NCBI GenBank assembly: GCA_964558915.1
Contig: CAZLFV010000028.1
Span: 1-27,089, forward strand
Reading direction: 5' to 3'
DNA: 27,089 nucleotides
From: CAZKEW01 sp964558915
GTDB lineage: Bacteria; Acidobacteriota; Aminicenantia; Aminicenantales; UBA8522
A model generated the notes under the pieces. It saw only the letters and a program-made list of their open reading frames with translations. It searched no databases and was not told where the DNA came from. Made by a program: the position numbers and the translations under genes. This document shows positions 1 to 6,459 of the stretch, one piece after another. Numbering within the stretch: the stretch's first letter is position 1; each line of letters opens with the position of its first letter.

Positions 1-59
1 GAAGCCATATACTAAACAAACCTTTTTTCAAAATCAACTGCACGTTGGGCAAGCTTCTA

Positions 60-87
60 TTGACAGCCCTTGATGCCCTTGTATAAT
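60..87 (+). promoter_or_regulatory. Sigma-70 promoter for the DsrM-like/DsrK-like operon
   Basis: TTGACA at 60-65 and TATAAT at 82-87, both perfect consensus hexamers, are separated by 16 bases. Transcription would start near 94 and leave a leader of about 60 bases before the ATG at 155. This is the best-scoring promoter visible in the window. The remaining bases 1-59 hold no gene that I can recognise. Confidence 0.8.
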
Positions 88-154
88 GGATTTTCTGGCC
101 GCGCTGTGGTGAGGAAGCGTCAAGCAAGATTTATTACCCTGGAATCGAAAGTCG

Positions 155-862
155 ATGAGCAATTTATTGCGAATTCTCGAGAATGAGGTCCAGATCGCTG
201 CTCTCATTTTTATGGGGATCGTCTATGTTTTCAGGCTGGTTTGGTTATTCAAGTTCAGCTCAAGTAAGGACAAAACCTTTCCGGAAGGAAATGAACGGGC
301 TGGGATTGCTTTTTCTATGATGAATATTGCGATGCCCTGGGCCATGGAATCCACCCGAAAAAACCGTGTCTTCTATGTCCAGTTTGTCATCTTTCATCTG
401 GGCGTCGCCGCCGCCATCAGCGCGACGTTTATCATCCCTTACGCTCCGGGTGTGTTTGCTCTCAGGCCTGTGATGTGGCTCTTTCGACTGGTCATCGGCG
501 CAGCCTGTGTTGTCGGACTGATGAGGCTTTTCCGCAGAATCGCCAATCCCACCGTGCGCCTGGTCAGCACGCCGGACGATTATCTTTCTTTGATTTTGAT
601 GATCCTCTTTTTCGCTGCGGGTTTCTTGGCCGTACCGAATGCTTACCGGACAGCGGAATGGCCCTTGATTGTTTTCTTTGGTCTCACGGCCTTTTTACTC
701 GTGTACGTGCCTTTTTCCAAGATCTGTCACTATCTGTATTATCCCTTCACCCGGTTTTTTCTGGGAAGGTCAATGGGGCATCGCGGAGGTTTTCCGGTTA
801 AAAGAACTTCCCCGTGCCCGCCCCAGGCGATGGCCGGGAAGGAGAATTCCCTTGCGCCGTAG
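155..862 (+). CDS. DsrM/NarI-like membrane cytochrome b subunit
   Basis: A 235-residue integral membrane protein, probably the quinone-reactive di-heme b subunit of a DsrMK/Tmc/Hme-type redox module that exchanges electrons between the menaquinone pool and a cytoplasmic iron-sulfur partner. Hydrophobic segments lie at about residues 12-34, 74-96, 106-124, 143-161 and 168-188. His81 (in VIFHLG) and His192 (in SKICHYLYYPF) sit in or at the edge of membrane helices, where this family places heme ligands; that these two are ligands is my inference. The length fits short NarI/DsrM-type subunits. Its stop overlaps the start of the iron-sulfur protein, which suggests translational coupling. The Shine-Dalgarno before ATG 155 is weak. 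The last 25 residues are polar and probably reflect the overlap rather than a domain. The family call rests on topology, the His positions and the partner gene. Confidence 0.7.
   Translation: MSNLLRILENEVQIAALIFMGIVYVFRLVWLFKFSSSKDKTFPEGNERAGIAFSMMNIAMPWAMESTRKNRVFYVQFVIFHLGVAAAISATFIIPYAPGVFALRPVMWLFRLVIGAACVVGLMRLFRRIANPTVRLVSTPDDYLSLILMILFFAAGFLAVPNAYRTAEWPLIVFFGLTAFLLVYVPFSKICHYLYYPFTRFFLGRSMGHRGGFPVKRTSPCPPQAMAGKENSLAP
839..844 (+). promoter_or_regulatory. Ribosome binding site that sets a TTG start
   Basis: AAGGAG at 839-844 lies 7 bases before the TTG at 852. It lies inside the end of the upstream cytochrome b gene. This decides the start of the iron-sulfur protein; the ATG at 669 in the same frame lies deep inside the upstream gene and would add a tail with no family resemblance. 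Confidence 0.75.
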
Positions 863-2264
863 AAAAGCAGATATTTCGGAAGTTCCGAACTTTCTCTTGA
901 GAACAGAGTCGCAAGAAAAAGCGCAAGAAGAAAAACTGGAGAGCGTAGCGCAGGGCCGGCTCAAGGTCTATGATCCCGCCGCCGATAACGTTAAGAAGTT
1001 TCTCGAGTTATTCGGCGAGCGAATCAATCGTCAGCTCGCCACCTCCATGGCCAGCTGCGTTCACTGCGGACTCTGTGCCGAGTCCTGCTATTACGCGCTG
1101 GCCAGGCCGGATGATCCCACGATGACGCCGGTCTGGAAAGCAGACCAAGTTCGCCGGATCTTCAAGAAACATCTGGACTGGGCGGGCCGGATCTTTCCTT
1201 GGTGGGTAAATGCCGGCGCCCCGGCCGACGATGCCGAACTCAACCGTCTGAAGAACATCGTTTTCGGGACGTGCAGCGCTTGCCGCCGCTGTACCTTGAA
1301 CTGTCCGATGGGAGTTGACACGGCGTCCTTGATCAGATTTGCACGCGGGCTGCTCACGGAGCTGGGCATTGTTCCTGAAGGGATTTTCAATGTCAGCCGC
1401 GACCAATGGGAGACGGGCAATCAGATGGCCGTCACGGAAGACGATTACCTGGAAACTCTTCAATGGATGAGAAAGGAACTGGAAGAGGAGGTTAAGGCTT
1501 CAGATATTCAAATTCCAGTTGAACGGCCGGATTGCGAAGTCCTGTATGTGATTAATCCTCGGGAGATCAAGTTTGACCCTCGCTCTATTGCCCACGCGGC
1601 CACGATTTTTCATTTTGCCGGAGAAACCTGGACCCTGCCGAAATGGGGCTGGGATCAAACCAATTTTGGGCTCTTCTCCGGGGACGATCACCTGGGCGCA
1701 TACATGGCCAAGAGAGTCTACGAAGCAGCGGTCAGGCTCCACTCCAAGCGCATTGTGATTTCAGAGTGCGGCCATGGCTACCGTTCCACCCGCTGGGAGG
1801 GCTACAACTGGGCGAACTATCATCAGAAAATCCCTACGGAATCGGTGGTTCAGACGCTTATCCGCTATATTAAAGATGGACGAATCAAGGTCGACCCGTC
1901 GAGCAATCCGGAGCCGGTGACTTTTCATGATTCCTGCAACATCGCCCGCTCAGGTGGGCTGATCGAGGAGCCGCGGTGGCTTCTCAAGCGCGTCTCTGCG
2001 GATTTTAGGGAAATGCATCCCAATCGGACAGAAAACTATTGCTGCACGGGAGGCGGAGGCCTCTTGTCCATGGCGGAGTATCGGCCTCTTCGCCTCGAAG
2101 TCGGGAAAATTAAGGTTGAGCAGCTCAAGGCGACCGGGGCCAGGCTTGTTTGTACAATGTGTCATAATTGCGTGGACGGACTTGCAGACTTGATCAAGCA
2201 CTACAAGCTTAACATGAGGGTGGTCCAAATCCTGGAACTCACGGCCAATGCCTTAATGACTTGA
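852..2264 (+). CDS. HdrD/DsrK-like (Fe-S)-binding oxidoreductase
   Basis: A cytoplasmic iron-sulfur protein of about 470 residues starting at TTG 852. It has two [4Fe-4S] ferredoxin-type motifs, C69-C72-C75-C79 and C141-C144-C147-C151 (the latter followed by Pro). The C-terminal half resembles the heterodisulfide-reductase CCG region: C362 (HDSCN), the pair C397-C398 (NYCCTGGGG) and C437-C440. In HdrB/HdrD/DsrK this CCG signature binds a non-cubane [4Fe-4S] cluster that handles thiol/disulfide chemistry. The first CCG repeat looks degenerate, keeping an ECGHG sequence at 305-309, as I recall for DsrK. With the preceding membrane subunit it should form a quinone-linked electron-transfer pair. 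No DsrAB, DsrC, DsrJOP or methanogen Hdr subunits occur nearby, so the physiological disulfide partner cannot be read from the window. Confidence 0.85.
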   Translation: MRRRKADISEVPNFLLRTESQEKAQEEKLESVAQGRLKVYDPAADNVKKFLELFGERINRQLATSMASCVHCGLCAESCYYALARPDDPTMTPVWKADQVRRIFKKHLDWAGRIFPWWVNAGAPADDAELNRLKNIVFGTCSACRRCTLNCPMGVDTASLIRFARGLLTELGIVPEGIFNVSRDQWETGNQMAVTEDDYLETLQWMRKELEEEVKASDIQIPVERPDCEVLYVINPREIKFDPRSIAHAATIFHFAGETWTLPKWGWDQTNFGLFSGDDHLGAYMAKRVYEAAVRLHSKRIVISECGHGYRSTRWEGYNWANYHQKIPTESVVQTLIRYIKDGRIKVDPSSNPEPVTFHDSCNIARSGGLIEEPRWLLKRVSADFREMHPNRTENYCCTGGGGLLSMAEYRPLRLEVGKIKVEQLKATGARLVCTMCHNCVDGLADLIKHYKLNMRVVQILELTANALMT

Positions 2265-2286
2265 AAAGGTAGCGCACATTTCTTAG

Positions 2287-3225
2287 ATGATTGAGTTGAG
2301 TGAAAAAAGCGTCGGGTTCGGTCTCATCGGCACCATCACATATGATGTTATAAGCACGGCGGCCGGCCGGGTTTTCCGGGGATTGGGAGGGGTTCTTTAT
2401 CAAGCGGCGGCGCTGTGCGGTTTGGGATGTGATGTTTTTCTCCATACTCGCGTAGGAAGCAACCTATGGCCCCAAGTCAAAAAGGTCACGGACAATTGGC
2501 CGACCTTCCATGACCGGGGAATTCAAACGGTGGCCGGGCCGGGAAACCGAGTTTTTCTCCATTATCCGGAGAAGGGAGAGCGCGTTGAAATCCTGGAATC
2601 TCTTGTTCCTCCTCTCGAGCCCGGGCCAGTCATCAATGACCTCTCCTGCTTTGGAATGCTCATTCTGATCATCAATTCAGGGTTCGACATAAAGCTCAAG
2701 AACTGGCGCAGAATTGTCGGTAAGGCCAAATGCCCGATCTGGTTTGATGTCCATTCCCTGGCTCTTTCTGCAGACCTGCATAAGCCGCGGCACTATCGGC
2801 CTCTCAATGAATGGAAGGATTGGGCCGAGGGAGTTGATTATCTCCAGGCCAACTTGGAAGAAGTGGCTGCGATGCTCGGGAACCCGAACACCCGGCCGAC
2901 CCAGGAGAGGCTCGGTTATTTCGGCGGTGCGGCTTTTGAAATTGGTGTTAAAAGTGTCCTCATAACTCTGGGAAAACAAGGAGTTCTGGTGCTGACGCCC
3001 AAGAGCACAAAAAAAATGAAAGCGGCTGATGTTTGCCGAGTGGTAGATACGACGGGCTGCGGGGATGTCTTTTGCGCGGGCACCGCGATGAAATTAGCTT
3101 CTGGGGCCAATCCGCTGGAGGCGGCGGCCTTCGGCATTAAACTCGCCGCACAAGCTTCGCGGGTTTCGGGAGTCAGAGAAACATATGCTCTGGTCCGGGG
3201 CTTCAAAGTCAAGAGCCCAGCTTGA
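2287..3225 (+). CDS. PfkB/ribokinase-family carbohydrate kinase
   Basis: A 312-residue soluble kinase of the ribokinase/PfkB superfamily, which transfers the ATP gamma-phosphate to a sugar or nucleoside hydroxyl. The N-terminus (FGLIGTITYDV) matches the family's first beta strand, and a Gly-rich stretch at 32-35 fits the substrate-binding region. QANLEE at 188-193 is the N-x-x-E-type motif. DTTGCGD at 254-260 is the C-terminal signature, with the catalytic base expected at Asp260. The length is typical. It begins 22 bases after the iron-sulfur gene, with an in-frame stop right before ATG, so the start cannot lie further upstream. Substrate is unknown: nothing in the motifs separates ribokinase, fructokinase, adenosine kinase-like or other members. 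Confidence 0.85.
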   Translation: MIELSEKSVGFGLIGTITYDVISTAAGRVFRGLGGVLYQAAALCGLGCDVFLHTRVGSNLWPQVKKVTDNWPTFHDRGIQTVAGPGNRVFLHYPEKGERVEILESLVPPLEPGPVINDLSCFGMLILIINSGFDIKLKNWRRIVGKAKCPIWFDVHSLALSADLHKPRHYRPLNEWKDWAEGVDYLQANLEEVAAMLGNPNTRPTQERLGYFGGAAFEIGVKSVLITLGKQGVLVLTPKSTKKMKAADVCRVVDTTGCGDVFCAGTAMKLASGANPLEAAAFGIKLAAQASRVSGVRETYALVRGFKVKSPA

Positions 3226-3239
3226 AATAGCTGGAATAT

Positions 3240-3267
3240 TTTACTTCCCCGTTTTTTGTGATAAAAT
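3240..3267 (+). promoter_or_regulatory. Extended -10 promoter for the EIIA-zinc ribbon gene
   Basis: TGATAAAAT at 3259-3267 is an extended -10 element (TG plus one base before TAAAAT). A weak -35, TTTACT, lies at 3240-3245 with a 16-base spacer. The start would fall near 3274, giving a leader of only a few bases before ATG 3280, which has no Shine-Dalgarno sequence. Confidence 0.5.
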
Positions 3268-3279
3268 AAAAAAAAACGG

Positions 3280-4098
3280 ATGGCCAAACCCTTTCAAAAT
3301 CGGTTTTTTTCAGATTTTCTCAAGCCCAAGCAAATTGTCTTCGACCTTCAGGCCAAGGAAAAAGTCCAGGCCATCGAAGAGCTCCTTGATATCTTGCTCA
3401 AGCAGAAGCTTATCGCGAACAAGAAGCTCATCCTCACGAGGCTCGTCGACCGGGAGAGGCTAGACTCCACGGCCATCGGAGATCACGTCGCCCTTCCTCA
3501 TGCCCGCGTGAACACAGGCGGAAATATGGCCGTGGCCATCGGCCGGTCGGAGAAGGGGATTGACTTCGACGCGGTGGATAAAAAAAAGGTCCATCTCATC
3601 ATTCTTGTAATCTGGAATCCCTCCCTCCCGGGTCTTTTCAATCACCTCTTTGCCGGCCTAGCCCGGTTCCTGAGAAAGCCCGACTTCCGCAGAAGGCTGT
3701 TTGAAGCCAAGACCAAGAGCGATCTCTACAATATTCTTTCGGAGATCGAACTGACTTTGCCGCCTTTTGAGGAACGAATCATCAGCCTGGCCAGTCTCCT
3801 TTACAAGCTCCAGGAGATTGAGCTGCGCAAAAAAAAGGCGAGCAAGGTGCAAGTCAAAGAGCTCCAGAAGCAAGCCGACTTAATTCGCGAGGACCTCGAC
3901 GAAGCCGTGCTCACCCGCTTTGACAGGCTGATGGAGAGATACGGTTTTGCGGTCGCCGAGATCGAGGGTGGCGTTTGCCAGGGGTGCAACATGAAGGTGG
4001 CCACGCAGATGAGCTCGGCCATCGAGGGGAGCAACGACATCTTCATCTGCGAAAACTGCGGCAAGTTTCTTGTCTCTTCTCCCAAGAAAAAGAAATAG
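3280..4098 (+). CDS. PTS EIIA-2-like domain fused to a C4 zinc ribbon
   Basis: A 272-residue soluble two-domain protein. Residues about 10-155 form a fructose/mannitol/PtsN-type PTS EIIA domain; the sequence ALPHARV places the phosphorylatable histidine at His74. Residues about 165-225 are a charged helical stretch likely to form a coiled-coil hairpin. Residues 226-265 form a C4 zinc ribbon with C233-x-x-C236 and C257-x-x-C260, like the C-terminus of CT398/zf-RING_7-type proteins. PtsN-type EIIA usually acts in regulation; the zinc ribbon could contact nucleic acid or a protein. No EI, HPr or EIIB/EIIC gene is present in the window. The upstream PfkB gene hints at sugar-related regulation, but that is conjecture. 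The ends look intact, and both domains are in one uninterrupted frame. Confidence 0.85.
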   Translation: MAKPFQNRFFSDFLKPKQIVFDLQAKEKVQAIEELLDILLKQKLIANKKLILTRLVDRERLDSTAIGDHVALPHARVNTGGNMAVAIGRSEKGIDFDAVDKKKVHLIILVIWNPSLPGLFNHLFAGLARFLRKPDFRRRLFEAKTKSDLYNILSEIELTLPPFEERIISLASLLYKLQEIELRKKKASKVQVKELQKQADLIREDLDEAVLTRFDRLMERYGFAVAEIEGGVCQGCNMKVATQMSSAIEGSNDIFICENCGKFLVSSPKKKK

Positions 4099-5754
4099 CT
4101 ACTTCACCGCCTCTCTCACCAGGCTAGCCGGTTCGAGAAGTCTATAGACGGGATAAATCCCGAGCTCGCGGCTCCATTGGGGGACGAGGTAACGGTCGAA
4201 AAAATTCCAGACGATGAGCCCGTCGTCGCTCTCCGGCTCGAGAAGGGAGGCGGCCAGGTTTCCCAGCGGCTGGCCGGCTGGCACCATGTATGTTCCGGCG
4301 GCAAATTCCTTTATTTCCTTGACGTAAACACCTTTCACCTGGTTCAGGTGGTGGCCTTGAAAAGGCCTCTCCATGGATTTGAATTCCCTGAGCTTGAAGG
4401 TTTCCACTTCAAGCGTCGCCGCCGCCTTGAGTTTTTCAACGACGAGTCCGTGCTGAAGCAGCTTGGCGATGATATCCGGGTCGGGAGTGTCAATGATATA
4501 AGCGTGGGGAAACCGGACGCTTCGTGTCCCGACGTAATCGGAAAAGTAGGGGAGAGTATAGATTTTCACCCTGTCTGTCGGCCGGACCCGGGGCCGCTGG
4601 CCCGGAGCTTGTTCGATGATTTCAACTTCACAGGCATGAATAGTGATTGGGTTCTTCAGAGGCCTGGCCTCGAATTCAACGGAGAATACGTCCTGCGCTG
4701 ACGGCTTCGAGCCCTTGAGGATGGTCTTTTTGTCCGCCATTGATACGAGCGCGGCGATCTCATCCAGGTGCGCATGACAATAGTCCAGGACCGCGCGCAG
4801 AAAGTTATAGTTGCCCATAATCCGGGTCTTGAAATCGGCATAGACATAATTCTCGTCAAGGATGGACAGGCGGTTCCGCAGGCCAATATAGTTGGTGACA
4901 TAGCGGGGCTGAGGTTCAAACGTGGCCCATCCGTTTTCCGGAGTTCTGTAGTCCCTGAAACCGCCATAACCCAGGGCCGGAGTGCCGTATTTATTTTCCA
5001 GGCTGGCCTCAATCTCGGGCATCATTTTGTCTCTTTGATACTCGATGATGGCACTGTCGCCATTCGGGTTGAGCCCCCAAGAATAGGTGACAACTTCTTG
5101 ATGGTAGGCGCCATTGGTTGTGTGGCAGTCGACCAGCAGAAGAGGGTCCCAGCGAAGAAGGACGTTCTTGACTAACCCCCGAAGCTCGGGGCTCTCCAGT
5201 TTTATGCTGTCCCGGTTGAGGTCCAGGTTTTGGCCGTTGTGCCGGACGCCGACACCCTGCTCGGGACCGGGCTGATGCGGCCGGTTCTCCGGCCTGATCT
5301 TATCGTTGCCGTCGGCGTTAAAAATTGGTGCGATCAGGATGATGAGCCGGTCGAGATAGAGCGGCTTTTCCGCGAGTAGGATATCCCTTGCCAGCATCAG
5401 GCTGGCTTCTTTGCCCTCGACTTCTCCGGCATGGATGTTGGCCTGGATGTAGATAACACCTCTTTTTTCGCGCCGCAGAGCCTCGGGAGCAGCAGGCAAT
5501 GGATTCCCCAAAACGATGAGGGGGACAGCCTTTCCTTCAGCGCTTGTGCATAGCGTTTCAACGCGGATATAACGGCTCTGCTGCTCGAGCTTCTTAATGA
5601 AGGCCATGATATCGGAGTAACGCGATGTGGCCTTGTACTGGCTGGCTTCGGCCACCGTCAAAGGCTCTCTGGCTGCGGCGCCCTGACCGGTGACAGGCAG
5701 GATGGCGCTCGAGATCAAACCAAGGAAAAGCGACAAGTATTTCAGAGTTCTCAT
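4099..5754 (-). CDS. Exported M14-family zinc carboxypeptidase-like protein
   Basis: A 551-residue protein with an N-terminal signal peptide (about residues 1-24) and a zinc peptidase domain of the M14 family. The zinc ligands appear as H108-x-x-E111 in NIHAGEVEGKEA and His211 in LLLVDCHTTNG; NLDLNRD at 176-182 is the usual substrate-binding Asn/Arg segment. It probably trims C-terminal residues or cell-wall peptides outside the cytoplasm. The region after residue 330 is not recognisably M14 and may be a beta-rich accessory domain. The stop codon abuts, with no spacer, that of the convergent EIIA gene. ATG 5754 has no Shine-Dalgarno. The catalytic glutamate of classical M14 enzymes is not assigned with confidence. 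Confidence 0.85.
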   Translation of the reverse strand: MRTLKYLSLFLGLISSAILPVTGQGAAAREPLTVAEASQYKATSRYSDIMAFIKKLEQQSRYIRVETLCTSAEGKAVPLIVLGNPLPAAPEALRREKRGVIYIQANIHAGEVEGKEASLMLARDILLAEKPLYLDRLIILIAPIFNADGNDKIRPENRPHQPGPEQGVGVRHNGQNLDLNRDSIKLESPELRGLVKNVLLRWDPLLLVDCHTTNGAYHQEVVTYSWGLNPNGDSAIIEYQRDKMMPEIEASLENKYGTPALGYGGFRDYRTPENGWATFEPQPRYVTNYIGLRNRLSILDENYVYADFKTRIMGNYNFLRAVLDYCHAHLDEIAALVSMADKKTILKGSKPSAQDVFSVEFEARPLKNPITIHACEVEIIEQAPGQRPRVRPTDRVKIYTLPYFSDYVGTRSVRFPHAYIIDTPDPDIIAKLLQHGLVVEKLKAAATLEVETFKLREFKSMERPFQGHHLNQVKGVYVKEIKEFAAGTYMVPAGQPLGNLAASLLEPESDDGLIVWNFFDRYLVPQWSRELGIYPVYRLLEPASLVREAVK

Positions 5755-5763
5755 GAAACGAAA

Positions 5764-5790
5764 TCTATATAAACTTTAGGCTTGAGTCAA
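5764..5790 (-). promoter_or_regulatory. Possible promoter of the M14 gene, near-leaderless
   Basis: On the minus strand TTGACT (5790-5785) is followed after 15 bases by TATAGA (5769-5764), or after 17 by TAGATT. Either -10 would start transcription within a few bases of ATG 5754. The absence of a Shine-Dalgarno is consistent with a leaderless message. The hexamers are imperfect. Confidence 0.35.
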
Positions 5791-5828
5791 CAGCACGAAG
5801 CAAGCATCTCTTTTTTTGTGATTCGGCA

Positions 5829-5951
5829 TGGCGCAGGGGGCCGCCCTCAGCCCCCGCACCCCGGGAACCAGTCCCGTCGGTTCCCCCCGTCAGAAAAAAG
5901 CCGACGGGTCCCCCTTCCGCTACGGGGGCCTCAGGGCGGCCCCCTGCGCCA
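5829..5951. repeat. 123-bp palindromic multi-hairpin element
   Basis: The outer arms are perfect inverted repeats of 19 bases (5829-5847 and 5933-5951, core GGCGCAGGGGGCCGCCCT and its complement). Between them lie three consecutive smaller hairpins: GGGAACC/GGTTCCC (5863-5869 with 5879-5885), CCCGTC/GACGGG (5886-5891 with 5903-5908) and CCCCC/GGGGG (5910-5914 with 5924-5928). Alternative pairings exist: GCCCCCG (5850-5856) with CGGGGGC (5923-5929), and CCCGTCGG (5873-5880) with CCGACGGG (5901-5908). It lies between the divergent M14 and release-factor-like genes and encodes nothing recognisable. It could be a REP- or MITE-like dispersed palindrome or a structured RNA. I see no convincing target-site duplication. 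Confidence 0.75.
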
Positions 5952-5997
5952 CATCATGAAGATCACATATTTGGAGATGTTTCCCAGAGCGAAAAAT

Positions 5998-6006
5998 TGA
6001 TAAAAT
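5998..6006 (+). promoter_or_regulatory. Extended -10 element before the GGQ-protein gene
   Basis: TGATAAAAT, identical to the nine bases upstream of the EIIA-zinc ribbon gene. No good -35 is visible, as is common for extended -10 promoters. Transcription would start near 6013, about 9 bases before ATG 6022. Confidence 0.45.
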
Positions 6007-6021
6007 ATTATAAGTAGAGAG

Positions 6022-6441
6022 ATGGCCGCCTTTGCTGTGAGCCCGGAAAAGGAGGATGCCGTCCGCCTCAGGATGGAACGGCTGGGAATCTGGGAGAAGG
6101 ATCTTGTCGAGAAGTTCATCCGCTCATCTGGAAAAGGCGGGCAGAAGGTCAACAAGGCTGCGTCCTGCGTCTACCTGAGGCACATCCCCACTGGCATCGA
6201 AGTCAAATGCCAGCAAGAACGTTCCCAGTCTCTGAACAGATTCCTGGCGCGAAGAATCCTGGCGGATAAAATCGAGAAGATGATCCTTGGAAAAATCACC
6301 GAGGAAGAGCAAAGAATCGAGAAAATTAGGCGGCAGAAAAGGAAGCGGTCAAAAAAGGCGAAGCTGAAGATGCTCGAAGCCAAGAGAAAGCGTGGTGAGA
6401 TAAAGAGGTCTCGTGCTTTCCGGCCGGGTTTTGATGACTAG
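6022..6441 (+). CDS. Stand-alone GGQ-domain release-factor-like protein
   Basis: A 139-residue basic protein made of the catalytic RF-1 domain without the codon-recognition domains. SSGKGGQKVNK places the GGQ loop at residues 39-41, which in class I release factors enters the peptidyl-transferase centre and triggers peptidyl-tRNA hydrolysis. After the domain comes a Lys/Arg-rich helix and tail (about 95-130), resembling the ribosome-binding tails of ArfB/ICT1 and C12orf65-type rescue factors. It probably releases nascent chains from stalled ribosomes. The family also includes bacterial RF-H-like proteins, so the exact subgroup is uncertain. ATG 6022 is preceded by only a weak AGAGAG. It runs convergent with the kinase gene, 18 bases apart. 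Confidence 0.85.
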   Translation: MAAFAVSPEKEDAVRLRMERLGIWEKDLVEKFIRSSGKGGQKVNKAASCVYLRHIPTGIEVKCQQERSQSLNRFLARRILADKIEKMILGKITEEEQRIEKIRRQKRKRSKKAKLKMLEAKRKRGEIKRSRAFRPGFDD

Positions 6442-6459
6442 GTTCCACTCTTGGATCAG

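Noticed and set aside
669..851. A longer N-terminus for the HdrD/DsrK-like protein from ATG 669
   Set aside because: It lies inside the membrane-subunit gene in another frame, adds 61 residues with no homology, and TTG 852 has a good ribosome site.
5829..5951. Reading the palindrome as a simple transcription terminator
   Set aside because: It lies between divergent genes, where no terminator is needed, and its T-run is internal, not after a stem.
5782..6000. A 72-codon plus-strand frame through the palindrome
   Set aside because: It consists mainly of the inverted repeat, has no ribosome site, and its Pro/Arg-rich product looks like translated repeat DNA.
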